The notes under the pieces: generated by a model
What the model was told of the DNA's origin: nothing
What the model saw: the letters and a program-made list of their open reading frames with translations, nothing else
Database searches by the model: none
NCBI GenBank assembly: GCA_000727475.1
Contig: KL647290.1
Span: 3,793,373-3,857,372, forward strand
Source: Sarcocystis neurona
Lineage: Eukaryota; Apicomplexa; Conoidasida; Eucoccidiorida; Sarcocystidae
Length of the DNA stretch: 64,000 bases
Direction of reading: 5' to 3'
Shown here: positions 1-11,983 of the stretch, in pieces
Layout: each line of letters starts with the position of its first letter
How positions within the stretch are numbered: the first letter of the stretch is position 1
Position numbers and translations under genes: made by a program

Positions 1-1347
1 AGTGGAATATGACTTTTCGGGAGCCGTCTACAGGAACTGGGGAGCTTTTCATGATCAAGGGGGTTATATGGGGACACCGCACTTCCCTCCCGTGTAACTC
101 GCATATTCTGTGTGCATCAACCACGTCTAGATATGGAAGGCCTTCATCTCGCACACCGCAGCTACCACTGCTTGCAAGCTGATGTTAGTTTCATTTTATG
201 GAACGTACTCAATCTTACTGCCTCTCTGCTGAGTCTTCTGCAGTGAGAGACAGATACTATGTGACATGCGCCTGTCGTACTTTACTTCTGTTGTGAACGG
301 GCACAGCCAGAGAACGTCAGAGCACTTTGCTTGCACATCTGTTTTTGACTGTCACCCCTGACTCCTTGTTGCCCTGTTGTATCTAGTGAACGAGGTGAGC
401 ACCTGAGTCATAGCGTAGGCGAATGCACACTGAGCGATTGTTAACTCTCATACTAACGCGCGTCGGGCCCCTGCCTCACTGCAGAAGACTGAGCAGAGAG
501 GCACTGGGATTGTATGTCTGGGGAACAGAAGATTGATGGCTGGCAGCGGCTGCCGCGTTGTGCGTTCAGATCGAAGCAGGTTCTGCAGCTACAGCGGCTA
601 CGCTGATGCAGTGTCGGTCGCGTCACAGTGTCGCTTTGTTTCGTGGTTGGTTTGCAGAAGTGCTCGGGGTCTTCAACGTAACACACTTACTGTGTTACCG
701 CTGCGTCATCTTTGCTGCTGCATTTGTCGCTTTCGTGTAGCTCCACGTCACCTGGTAGCCTTGTCTGAATGCGTAATGTCACGGCTGAGGTACACCCAAA
801 TTCGGTAATGAGCGGCGGTGCGACAGACGCGCCTGTCAACATCGCGGTCGCCTTCGTTACAAGTAGCATGCTAAAATACACCGTCGCTCGCTAGCCCCCC
901 GCGGCTTTCGCCGATACCACGAGGATGCGGCCGTCCGAAGAGCAGCAGCGTTTCCTGGCACGTGCGTATGCACGACAAAAGGGAATAAGTTCAGGCTCTA
1001 GCGGCAGCACGTTATAGAGAACAGTGCGGCTGGTGTACGCACTCCCGGCGTCTGCTAAATCGGTGAATACTGGCGAGACCTGTGTGCCGTGCATCGCATG
1101 CCGTATAATCGCTGCGCGTCTCTGTGCACCTCACGCGGTGAGCTGCGTGTGAACTCGTTAGCAGGGTTCCTCCTAGTCATCCTCTTTTTCCGTCGTGTTG
1201 TCCCCTCCTCGTCTTTTTCCCCTGTGTTCACCTGTGTTGTGTTTAGTGTCGAGGAGCAATCGTGTTGCACACGCATGCGTGCTGTGCTCCATCTTGCTTG
1301 GGAAAGCTTCTCGTCATAGCTCTCTGCTTTGGGGTTTCTTCGTGCAG
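1..1347. other. Left-edge sequence, no supported gene
   Basis: I see no exon with a convincing acceptor, donor and open frame here. All open frames are short and of the length expected by chance at about 50% GC. The last 100 bases, ending in a pyrimidine-rich acceptor at 1345-1347, belong to the intron in front of the exon at 1348. Confidence 0.4.
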
Positions 1348-1581
1348 CTCCGTCGGTCGCGCGAAGTTGGACGCGGCGACAGGCAGCCGACCCACTGCTG
1401 AAGCAGAACCAGAAGGCGAAGCAGCTGACGCTGCAGCAGCTGAGGAGCAGGCGTCTGATAGTGCAGCAACAACAGAACACGCAGCGCCCGCGGCGGAAGG
1501 CTCTTCTGAAACCAATACTCAAGAAGCCCGACCCCCTGCGTCTAAGGGCGGTGGCCCTCCAGGTTCGTCTGGCGACAAGAG
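1348..1581 (+). CDS. Probable internal exon of an unidentified low-complexity protein
   Basis: A 234-base block lies between a pyrimidine-rich acceptor (CAG at 1345-1347) and a good donor (AG before GTACGT at 1582). It contains GCA/CAG-type triplet runs. In the frame through GGC at 1571 it reads as an acidic Ala/Glu/Thr/Ser-rich disordered segment (for example EGEAADAAAAEEQ). The next frame is also open and reads Gln/Arg/Leu-rich, so the frame is not certain. No neighbouring exon could be joined with confidence. The product is not recognised; only the existence of an exon is proposed. Confidence 0.35.
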
Positions 1582-2320
1582 GTACGTTTACGGAATCGCA
1601 GTTTGCTCCAACAGGTTCCTCATAAAGAAGTGCTTGAAGCGTGTCATTAGCAGCAAAGTGGGAAGAGGAGCAGTCACAAGAGGCAAAGATTAGTAGTGGA
1701 AGGTAATAGCGCGAGGGCTCGTAGAATCAGTGTGAGAGATAAGAAGGTGGTGGGTGTGGGAACAACGATTGCAGAGCTCGTTATAGCACGAGTGCCAGTC
1801 AAAGGACTCCGAAGCAATAATAGTAACACGATGTGGGGACCGGCGTAAAAAGGAGTAAGCAGTGTCTACTTCCACTTCCGTAAATATTCATATCTGCCGC
1901 AGAAAATCAGGTGCGCTTTTTTTAGGTGGCGGGTTGACAGGTAAAACGGGTGTCGGGAAGGCCTCTGTCACTGTGATAGCGTGAGGAGGAAAGAAAGCGC
2001 TTTGCGTGTGGTAGATCTGTTCGTTGGTTGCTGCCGAGAAGCGTGCTGTCGAGTCGTGGACAGAGTGCGCGCGCACGCAGTCCCGTAGTCTACGAGTCGT
2101 GGAACTGATGCTTTTCGAGGTTTAGTGTTCAAAATTTGGTGCACATGTTGGCCGTTTCATACGTGAATACAGGCTGAACTACACGTGACCGTATGACACG
2201 GTTCTCACTAGTGCTATAATGCCAGGCGGGCGGGGGCAGATGAAGCTGAGAGGTTTGTTTACGCACGGTAGTAATCCGCAGCACAGTTGTCGCTCCGCTT
2301 AGCAACAGTTGCAGTCCGCA
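1582..2320. other. Intronic or intergenic sequence
   Basis: No supported gene. The frames are short and broken. This stretch runs into the tandem duplication that starts at 2321. Confidence 0.35.
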
Positions 2321-2938
2321 CGATGCCCGTCTGTCATCAAAGGAAGCCGATTAGCCGTTACACCAGGGTACATTATTCAACAGTAGTTGTAAGGTGATCA
2401 ATTGCGCTTGAAAGTCGTTTTACGGCTGGGAACTGCGCATATCGCCCTTCCCGTTTACAATTTTGTATCGGAACCGTACAACTGAGCAGAACGCAGCTAC
2501 GCGACGGGCACAGCAGGTCGTTCTGCTGAAAGTGGTGATTCTGCCCGTACGTACGCGTCTACCTACGTGTGTATCCTTATACGCCTGAAGGTGCATGAAT
2601 ATTGAACGTTTGCTTACACATTGAATTTCCGATGCCTATCTGTCATCAAAGGAAGCCGGTTAGCCGTCACACCAGGGTACATTATTCAACAGTAGTTGTA
2701 AGGTGATCGATTGCGCTTGAAAGTCGTTTTACGGCTGGGAACTGCGCATATCGCCCTTCCCGTTTACAATTTTGTATCGGAACCGTACAACTGAGCAGAA
2801 CGCAGCTACGCGACGGGCACAGCAGGTCGTTCTGCTGAAAGTGGTGATTCTGCCCGTACGTACGCGTCTACCTACGTGTGTATCCTTATACGCCTGAAGG
2901 TGCATGAATATTGAACGTTTGCTTACACATTGAATTTC
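2321..2938. repeat. Tandem duplication, two 309-bp units
   Basis: Bases 2321-2629 and 2630-2938 are direct head-to-tail copies. Aligning them by eye shows about five substitutions (for example CG/TA at 2327-2328 versus 2636-2637) and no indel. The duplication is therefore recent. Neither unit contains a convincing exon. It lies just upstream of the small-exon gene at 3177. Confidence 0.93.
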
Positions 2939-3176
2939 CGGTTCGTGTGTCTGCACATATATGATTCTCATTTCGACATGACTTTTTGGTTCTTATGGGT
3001 GACGGAACAGTACCATGCAATGCGTGTGGCAGTTTGCACGGGTAGCTTTCTGGCTCTGCTCACTCATCGAGATTTTTTGGTGATGCATTCAGTGTCTGCT
3101 GATGACCACTGGTGATGTACTCTTCGAGGCGGACGACATTTTTGTTTTTAACTTTCTCTTTGTCGTGTTGACGCAG

Positions 3177-4013
3177 AATCCCTCCTGGCGCTGTAAGGAT
3201 GCTGTCGATGACTACAGTGCAGGAGTTCCAGAAGAAACTGTAAGTTGTGCTGACGACCTCGTTGAAGGTTCTAACGCGTTTACGCTTTATGCATTGTGAA
3301 CCTGATTGTGCAGCACAGGCGGAATGCCCGCACCTTCGCTCAACTGCTGTAAGCTGTGTGCTTGTGCGTGTGTAGAAATATACGTATATAAATGCATGTA
3401 TGTACGTATATTGACGGTGTATATGACTTGAAGAGAGGTATCCGTATGAGTTAGCTGCAAAAGCACTGCCGCCGTAACCGGACACTGGCCACAAGTTTGA
3501 TTCTAGGCAGCTGGTTTTGTAGTAGGCCGTACATACACAAGTGTATATATTTTTACGCGCGAGTCTGTACGTCTCTTGGAATATACAATTTTCATATCCT
3601 TGTAGACGAAGTGTGTGTGCATTTGAATAGTAAAGAGAGATTTTCTGTCTCTTATTGTGTGAGACTGTAGCACGTTGCTGGGTCACAAACAGGAGACAGT
3701 GTGTGCGCTCTCCTGTACACTAGCGGGGGCAGCGGCTAGCGTGTTTGCACAAACAAATCTAAATTGCTTTTGTACGACGCCTGCTGCGCGTCCCCAGCGA
3801 GGAGCATCACGCACACGTAAAGGCGTGTGCGCGCGCAGGCACACCCGCCTCTGTGTATCTGTTAAGACCCATATAAAAACAGGTACATACGTGTACATCC
3901 TCAACAATATGTTGACTTCCGAACTGAATGGAAACGAGAAGCAAACAATAAATGGTAACTCGTTACTAACTGCTCTGCTCGTGGAACATGTGTGCGGGCT
4001 CCTGCAGCGCTGA
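3177..4013 (+). CDS. Fragment of a cysteine-containing small-exon gene, possibly TA4/SAG-like
   Basis: Three exons join in phase. The first is 3177-3239 (acceptor ACGCAG, donor GTAAGT, 63 nt). The second is 3314-3348 (donor GTAAGC, 35 nt). The third is from 3671, open to a stop at 4011-4013 or spliced at GTAAAG near 3817. The joined protein contains WRCKDAV, then NARTF..L, then CALSC and NCFCTTPAA. That order faintly resembles the C-terminal half of eimerian TA4-type surface antigens: a Cys before an AV..W/Y segment, an F..L strand, then a Cys pair and a Cys before a P-A turn. Introns are short (74 and 322 nt). The N-terminal exons, including any signal peptide, were not found. The family assignment is inference and could be wrong; the splice structure is better supported. 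Confidence 0.33.
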
Positions 4014-7000
4014 GCGCCAGGGGCGGACGTCTCATCACTGAAAGACGGACAAGGGCTGCAGCTGCAGCGGTGGAGCAGGTACAAACCTCTCGCTTGCGAC
4101 AGAAAGGCGAATTCTACCACTACAGTTCCAGGAAATGTCGCCGTCAAAGGTGTAGGTGGTCTTCGTTGCGACACTCGATAGGTGTTCCTGTTCTGCTATT
4201 TACAGAGACGTCTTTACGGTGGGAATTGTGCAGTACTGGAGTGGTACACGTGAATTCCCCGTTGAAGTTCAAAGAGAGTCAATTCCAGGTGTGCGTCACT
4301 TGGAAGTGTTTACTGCAATATCATTGCGAGAAGCACTGGGAAAGTACTGTGGCGACATCTGGAAAAGCGAGACGATTCCTCTGTATTTATGGATGGCTTG
4401 TCACCTTCGGAGGGCGCAGGCTTTTTTTGAACCAGTTGGAGGACAGCGGTTCATGGATAACAGAGAGCCTTATTCCAGTTTTCCGTGAGACTCTCTATCA
4501 CCGTCCATATGTGTTGGACTGCATAGTGAGGCTTATAGGGGAATTTGCTTTTTTTTACAGGAGAGTCGTGCAGGCCAAGTATTGACTGAGGCTTTTCTTG
4601 CTGATCTCATTAGAAGCCTACCTCAAAAAAGTATCGGTCTGCATCGGGGGTTCGAACGGCAGACTCAATCGTAAGGAGGTTGACGATGCTCTACGAAGAA
4701 GGGAGAGCGCGGCAGCGCTGCTGCATCTTTCGTTTCCCACACCAAAAACAACCGTATGAGAAGAAATAAACGGGGCTGGTGACACGGTGGAACAGGGCAT
4801 CTGTATCTACTACGTGAAAATAAACACTCACAGGTGCATACGTCTCCATCTGCTGTAGGTGCGTGTAATGCTACGTCTGTCGTGGACGCTTTCAATTTTT
4901 GAGCTGCACGACGGGGTACATAGTGTGTATATTCTAGAGGATCCCAAAGCTAGAAGTGTCCAACGCACGTATTCAAGCCGAGCGCGTAAACAGGCACGTG
5001 GCTTCTTTATACTTCCCTTAGCGTGCAAAGATGGCGTGTTAGAACGTATTCGTGTCCACGTAGCTGCGTGTCTACGCAGGCCTTTGTTCGTGACTGGCGG
5101 CTTCCAGGCGTGTCGTTGCGCAGTTATACGTGGATGTACGGGGGCATCACGTCCGGCGAAGAGCTGTAGAACTCTGTCGGGCCCCGCAGGTATATTACAC
5201 CTTCAGTGCCCGTCTCGGTGAAAGCTAGTGCACAGAATGTGTATTCGCTTGTATGTGGATTGATGTACACGTTCTCTGACGTGTGCACGAACAAGTTCAG
5301 CCGGATGTTATCACGGTACAAGCGTCTGGTTGCGGGGGTGTATTCGTGAAGGTGAGGAGAATACTGCGAGTTGAGGGTGGTGTGAGCGCCGCAGTGGTTG
5401 GCTGTACTTTTGGGCATGGACACGTGCATAGAGAATGAAGTGGTTTGCACGCGTGCGTGGTGAAGTCAAAGTCCACGCACACAACCATACACACACCTAT
5501 AGAGACTCCGCTGTTGCTGGGAGGTCATTTCTTTTATTTCCGTCTACAAGGCGTCTCTTCTACATTCATGAGGTCACCCGCTACACGAATTTGCAGAGCT
5601 ACAGAATGAACTGGTGTGCATGCATACCGGGTGGAGCACATCGACACTGACACACATATATGTATATATGCTTGCAAAGCGTAGCCGCTGCTGGCAGGTA
5701 AGTTGTCTTATTTACATATCCAAAGCACCTCTGTCACATCCGCGAGGCTCCGGCTTCACGAATTTGGCGTCTCCTCACCAGTAGCATCCAGCACCGGCCA
5801 AGTCTTCGGCAGCTCCCAAACCAGCTTCTGGAGTGTAGTGGGGCGCTAGCCTTGCTGTCGATTGCCGCCTTTAGTTTGAAGCGCTGGAGTGGGTAACTTT
5901 ACTTGTGTCCGGCATGCATGAGCCCTCCATCTCTTTGTTTTCTGCGCTTGCTGTGCGTGTGGTGCATACCCTTGGGGTAACAGTCCCAGCTGTATGTGTA
6001 GTTGCAGTGCTTTATTCAAACGTACGTTTGTGCTCCTACGTAAGTAGCGCGCCTTGCGTAGTGGTGCTAGGTGCGTGTTATAATAGTCATGTCACGGCGT
6101 GTCTGCCCACCCTATGTGGACGGCATGTTAGTAGGCAACAGTGTAAAAGGCGTAATTTTCTATGGAACTGCAAACTTTCTCCTGTTTGCGATAAAAAAGC
6201 ACTGGATCACGTAGCAGGCCATCTTGTCAAGTGCTCTTGTCACACTGGTCTCTGAAGCCCTTCGCCGCATCTGTGACAGGACGCTGTTTTTGTATTAGCG
6301 TGCCGCGCTAATTATTGATGCGGGCATGCTTTATCAGTGCGCACGTCCTCCTATGCTGTGGCAACTTGAAGACGACTCCTTGCCGTGGATGCACTTCAAA
6401 GATGCATCAGATTCGTGTATAACTACGAGCAAGTCGTCCTCCAGCTTGTCCACTATGATAGAAGCTGGTCTGTCTAATATTGTGAAGCACCGCAGCGGAG
6501 ATGCGAAGCCGGCTCCAATCAGCAAAACGCTAAGTCCTACGAGCATGCGTACACAAATTGGATAGGTCAGATGCATGGCAAACACTCTGCATTAAGCACA
6601 AATGGAAAGACTCCATGCACACCTGAGCGTCTGCGTTCTTATAGAAGGGCACATACACACACGCATTCTTGACCCAGCAACCGGAGCGACCTGAATGTTT
6701 CTTTCGTAGTGTAGAGACGTTCGACGGCAGTGGAGTCGTACCTTGCCCCCGCCCGTACACAGATTTGACATTACGATGCAGCCTACGGTGATGCACATCC
6801 ACCGCGCTCGTAGAGCAGCTTTACTCCATTCAGGTGCGCAGGCAGCCGTGCTCTGCGACCACAATGCAGCACGTTTAATAGATGAATGTCAGGTCGGCGG
6901 TTTTGTCGTGCGTAATTGGTGATTCGTACTACGAACTTCTAGCTCGAGGGTTACAGGTCCAGCCGGGTGTACGTAACGCTATGATCAGTTCAACGTGTAA

Positions 7001-8626
7001 ATGTGCTAGGCCCATGTGCTTGATTGGCGATTTGTGGCTTAATGGTACAGCTTCAGTTGGATGTATGTAATGCTGTGGTCAGTTCAACGTGTAAGTATGC
7101 AAGGTTCACAAACGCGTAGCTTTTGGGTAAGGCACTTCCCTTCTCAAAATCGCCAGCGGGGAAACCGGCCGCTTCCGCCTGGCGTGCACGTCAGCTATTC
7201 AGCTGCAATCTGGAATGGCGTCAAAGTTGTCAACGGAGTTTTTTCTCATTATATTTTTGACGAGGTACACGAAACAATCCCAGGCGACCTTTCTGCCCCG
7301 TTCCCTCTGAATTTCGATACCTATATAGGTGTATGCGTACACGGCTGTAAGCGGTGCATACGTGCCAAGCCGTGCCAAGACGGTACGGTAAGAACGTCTT
7401 GAGACAGTTTGTTCCCTATCTGCCACGGCGTCCACACTGAGCAGCATTTCGTTATAGAGCAGTAGCCGGAATTGTAGACGGTGGAGTTCTCACATCTACA
7501 GGTCACAGGTTTTCGGACGTCTACGTCGAAAAACGGATATTTTCCTTTGTGCGCACGCGGGTGTCGCGCCAGTTCGCCGAATTTAGCCGCGAATGCGTAA
7601 CGGCCGCCCTACCGCATTCTTAGTCAGCGGCACAGCGGCGGGACTGGGGCACATATCCGGACACTCGTATCACAGTGGTAACACAACTGCAAGTAGCAGA
7701 AACATCGGAACCGTACCATGAGTACGAATGGGGAGCACTGGCGCTGCTGGCTCCCACGGGGAATTACATAAAGACCTTATATTGCTGCTGCTTCAGTGTA
7801 AGGGCGAGGTGTGCACAGAAACATCGAAGAGTATTTACTGTCTAGTGTGCTGTCCGACACGGTGAGCTCTCATCGCGTGAAATCGAGTCAGGATTCACGT
7901 TGATCTGCGAAGGCCACGCATAGCGGTGAACACAGGGAAAAGGGGGTGTGCGAGCAAAAGCACTGAAGACAGCCCAACTGGGTTGTTGTCCGTTACGCAA
8001 AATGGATCCGTCACGTTCGTGCACGTGCGTGTCCGGAGACGACGTTCGACCCGGAAGGAGGGTGGGGCGCATCATTAACGCAAGGAGTGAGGCTGTGCGG
8101 AAGGAAGGAGGCAATTGTAGCACTTGGGTACTGCTACGTGGAGAAACCCGTCAGCGTGAGAACGCCCAGAGGGTGATTATTACGGGTGTGTAGCTGCGTG
8201 ACGACGCGGACAGGACAATTCAAGCAATCGTAAGGACACGAATTGCTCTCAGGGGGAATTAGCTGTGGAACGCTCTTTGGAAGTCACTGCCTGTACAGAC
8301 ACCGGATAATCAGCATCTTTACACGGAAGATGACATCGGAAGAGGCGTTAGAAGGGCTTGCGAAGGAGAGTTGAGACACGAGGGTCTCGCGGCGTTGAGC
8401 TCCAATAAATGCCGCTCTTTCGCGAGCGGGAGGAAAGGAAGGCAGGGGTGGGTTCCGGTCGAGAAGCAGTTCACTGAAAAAGCTGCACCGGAAAGACGAG
8501 AAGGGGAAAATAGCATTCGGCGCCGCCGATACACGTACGTGCCACGATGTTGTCGGCCTGGTTACGTGGTGCGAGTGGAGGAGAATGAATGATACGTGGC
8601 GGGGGGAATGAAGCCGCTAAGACGAC
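4014..8626. other. Unresolved region with scattered exon-like signals
   Basis: No complete gene could be built. Isolated good donors occur, such as GTAAGT at 5699 and 6041 and GTACAC at 7264. Short open frames lie next to them, including one reading AAIWNGVKVVNG before 7264. A diverged tandem repeat of about 94 bp (shared CAGTTCAACGTGTAA at about 6986 and 7080) covers 6960-7110. I do not assign products here. Confidence 0.3.
6334..6576 (-). CDS. Possible small secreted protein (weak call)
   Basis: This open frame of 80 codons begins at ATG 6576 on the minus strand. Residues 10-25 are hydrophobic (RMLVGLSVLLIGAGFASP), as in a signal peptide with a cleavage site after Ala-Ser. About 55 polar residues with three cysteines follow, then a stop. 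Its length is within what chance allows, and the opposite strand is also open. The hydrophobic-then-polar pattern is the only argument for it. It could be the first exon of a longer gene. Product unknown. Confidence 0.2.
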   Translation of the reverse strand: MHLTYPICVRMLVGLSVLLIGAGFASPLRCFTILDRPASIIVDKLEDDLLVVIHESDASLKCIHGKESSSSCHSIGGRAH

Positions 8627-8650
8627 CGGTCCCGGCTGGGATCGAACCAG

Positions 8651-8683
<33 letters not shown>

Positions 8684-8700
8684 GGCTGAGCTACGAGACC
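8627..8700 (-). tRNA. tRNA-Asn (anticodon GTT)
   Basis: Read on the minus strand, this 74-base segment folds as a tRNA. The acceptor stem GGTCTCG pairs with CGGGACC (one G-U). It has a D-arm with AGCTCAGCCGGTTAGAGC, an anticodon arm with loop CTGTTAA (anticodon GTT) flanked by GTGG/CCAC, and a T-arm with loop TTCGATC. The base after the acceptor stem is G, as usual for eukaryotic tRNA-Asn. There is no intron and CCA is not encoded. No clean T-run terminator follows immediately; the nearest TTTT on that strand is about 115 bases downstream. Confidence 0.93.
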
Positions 8701-9989
8701 CTGTCCTCCTTGTTTGCGCTTTTCGCCACATGGCAGATACCGGCACTCGTCGCCTGCGAGTGCACTACACCTTTAAAAGTGTATGTTTCCGCGCAAAATT
8801 CGCAAACCTTGCCCCACAAACAAACTGTAATTGCGTTTGTAACCTGCTCGGGCACCGACGTTACAGGACCTCGGCTTGCCGTCGTCAACTCAGCCCTTTT
8901 CATACCGTAGCGCAGCACGCACGTGTGTATGAAACGTCATCTCTCCGTGGTATCTGGAACACTTTACACCAATGCTGCCAGAAGGTTACCTACGCGCCAT
9001 TCAGTTATTACGGCTCCACACATACAAGAGGCCTTACAACTACTAGGGCGCCAAGCGCTCAAGATACTGAGAGGATCGCCGCACGTGCTGACGGAGACGG
9101 TTGTGTGCGTTCACAAGTTTTTCTTGAAAAACTCACGTAACACTGCTGTGGAGTTCTGATTCAGAACTCAGAGTTCTCATCGGAGACTACAACATGGCAT
9201 GCGGCCAGACACATGAGTTGTGGGTGACATACGTGTGCGACGCACGCCAGAAACCATACCAGTAGCTTACACGTGAATCACGGCTCCCTTCCGAAGGAGT
9301 TCGCATCCTCGGGAACCTTGGGAACTGCGAAGGACTCTCTTGGTGAGCACCACTCTACAGCGAAGTTAGATAACTGTGTGCTGCTGCATCGCCATGTGCA
9401 TTTTTTAGCTCTTGCTCTCCACACACATGCTTTTCACTTCGTAGCACTCGGGATTCCAGACACTTTCTGTGTTCTTGCAGCGCTTTCGATGACATGGCAT
9501 TCAGCCACACGTCAGGTGTTCTGCCATACATGTGTATCACGGTGTCGAAGAACTCCCCTGTCCTCTGTATCTGACGAGCTGCGGTGATACTGTAGGCAGG
9601 GGCTGCAGCGGCCGTATGACTGAGTCGAGTGAGGTCTGGGCGCCAGTGCGCTTTCAGTGGGGATGATTTTGCGTCGGCTGCCACAAAACTAGTATTCGTC
9701 CGCAGGGGACAACTACACCGTTTACCGACTCTTATCTACTGACGAAGGAAACACGTAGACTGCAGTGGTGCCTACCTTGCGGTTACGAAGATGACCTGCG
9801 CTGCGCTGTTGATAAGCAACACGCACAGATACATTGCCCACGGATCGAGCAAGTACGTACTTTGTACGAAGCTGCTACAACATCGAGAGGCCTCCGATTG
9901 AAAGTGCCTAGCCGTAAGCCGAAATCCGCTTCTGGCGTAAATGTGTCCAGTCCGCATATGTTCTACTGGTGCAGCGTTACCTACCACAG
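8701..9989. other. Unresolved region upstream of the 9.99-kb gene
   Basis: No supported gene. A 19-base near-palindrome (GAGTTCTGA, T, TCAGAACTC) sits at 9152-9170. On the minus strand a donor-like site at about 9776 follows a short hydrophobic open frame, and 9355-9590 is open on the same strand. I could not join these into a model. Confidence 0.3.
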
Positions 9990-11983
9990 AACATGCAGAT
10001 GAGCTGACAGATGACGCCGTCCCGCTTACCCCCGACCTTACAGTCGCCAGGTGAGCTTTTTATACATGGACCTTTGTACGAATGGGACCGCAGAGACGTT
10101 CGCAGATACTGCTTTTTAACGTGGGGGCTTCCGTGAATCCAAACGTATTCCCCTGTCACGGAAAGGCTCCCTCGCACGTTTATCTGAAGAGGCATGTCCT
10201 ACGTTGCGGGATTTCTATGCGACGGACAGGAAGTACCGCTGGAATGAGAGAACTTCGGCATCCTCTACACTTTGTACTGCAGTTACGAAGCGCGGCAACG
10301 CCACAGGCAGCTCATGTGGTACTGCGGTTAGCATCGTGGGTTCAGCAGGTGCGACAGCCCCAATATCTCCCTTGGAACGTATACGCTAAATCACGATGTC
10401 AGAGAGATTGTAAGAGACCAGGTTGAATCCGGGGACACCGATTCTTTCAAAGGACGTCAGTACACCTGACTTAACCGCATGATATAGAAGTGTACGGACA
10501 TGAGCCATGCAAAAAAAAATACGTCTCTCCACCGGTGCGCAAGTCGGTTAGAAACTCTGTAGTATGGAGCACTTTTTCATGAATACGGAGGTAGGTTTCA
10601 GAGAGTGCAAGCCACCACCGCTCCCTGACACAGGATGAGGGAAACTCACCTTTGCGCTTTTGCCGTGGTGCATCTTTGTCGGATATTTTGGAGACAATTA
10701 CAATAGAAACGATGAAAGTCCCTTGTCTCCGCACATGTAAAGCCCAAATGACCCAAACGCAGTCGTGAAGAGCTACATTCTGCATAGCGTACGCAGGTCC
10801 GTCTGTATTTCCATTGAAACGGAGAGTAAGTAACTCCACCTACGGAAACACACGCTATTCCTCAAGAATTGACGGGGCATTTCCCGACAAAGCAGTAGTC
10901 AACGCAGCAGCAGGGGACACCGCAGGTGCAGTACACGGAGGAGCAGGCGCAGTACCCGCAGAGGGTATACATACTCCACTTCGTACTGATGCTCTGCAGC
11001 TTCGAGGTGATCACTGTACCAGCAGGTTTGAAACGTACACGTCGTAGAGCTCCTATAGCAAAGCGGCGAACGGCTCTGTGAGATTGATAAGCTTGGGAAA
11101 AGGACGGTGGACAGGCACGCAGCACACATGCGTGTCACGCACGACGGACAGGCACGCTCTATACGCAAATGTCACGCCCGTAAGGCACGTGTGTTTCCCC
11201 GTAAGGCACGTGTGTTTCCACTCCGAGAAGTGCACACGGTGGAAGTGTGCCGTCCACAGAGGTGCCCCCAACGAGTATGCAGGGTAACACAGCAATGCTG
11301 CAAAGCCGCGAGCAGATGATTTCAAGGCTTCGAACACTGCGCTCACGGCGGCCCTGCAGACACTGGCTTCGTACCAGAGGAACACACTAGAAATGATGGC
11401 ACCACACAACGTAGCAGGGCTTCAAAACACAGTACGCGTGAACGTATCATCAGCCAAATATTGGTGAGACCCGTCAGGAACCCCACCAGCTATGGTCCTT
11501 TATCGTAGACGCGTAGATACGTGTGCGATGGTCTATATAAGGGGGTGCGTGCGCCCTAATATCCGGAGAACGGGTAGCGATGGGAGTGAAAGTGCGAAGG
11601 ACCCCGTGAAGTAGACGGAATGACCGTAAAAAACCTAGCAACGCCGTCGGAGGGCGCAGCCACTGCTAATTCAGGTCTTGTGACCACAGGGACGCGAAGG
11701 CTTTGGATACCATACACGTATTCTGGTCAGCCCAGTTTCGGAGCCTTTAGGGTGCATTAGGACCTGCTCTTGTAGTGAGTGGGTCCTGTCCTTGGGTAGA
11801 ACGTCGCAGTGTCTGGCCAGCTGTAAATCTGCTGTCCACACGAAGGTGGCACCAGCCGTTCTGCAGTGCTGGAAACCGGTAGCCATTCCTACATTTGCAA
11901 AAGCAACATCATCTGCTACTGTCAGTCGCTACGCAGCTTTTGGAGTAAATATCTATCCACTTCAACGTGTGCGACTCATATAA
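9990..11983 (+). CDS. Unidentified small-exon gene with a cysteine-rich last exon
   Basis: Exon-like blocks with matching phase lie on the + strand. They are 9990-10050 (acidic, contains DELTDDAVPLTPDLTVA, donor GTGAGC), 11293-11463 (56 helical-looking codons ending SSAKYW, donor GTGAGA), 11690-11717 (DAKALDTIH) and 11810-11983 (acceptor CGCAG, stop TAA). The last three join as ...AKYW-DAKALDTIH-CLASC..., all in phase. The last exon has C-x3-C-x14-C then WKPVA, the same spacing as the gene fragment at 3177-4013. At least one exon between 10050 and 11293 is missing; open candidates are near 10088, 10190-10390 and 10870-10960. A signal-peptide exon was not found. The function is unknown. A divergent surface-antigen family is a possibility only. 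Confidence 0.4.

Noticed and set aside
3060..3686. 208-codon open frame on the minus strand
   Set aside because: It overlaps phase-consistent + strand exons at 3177 and 3314; its length is borderline for chance and it shows no motif.
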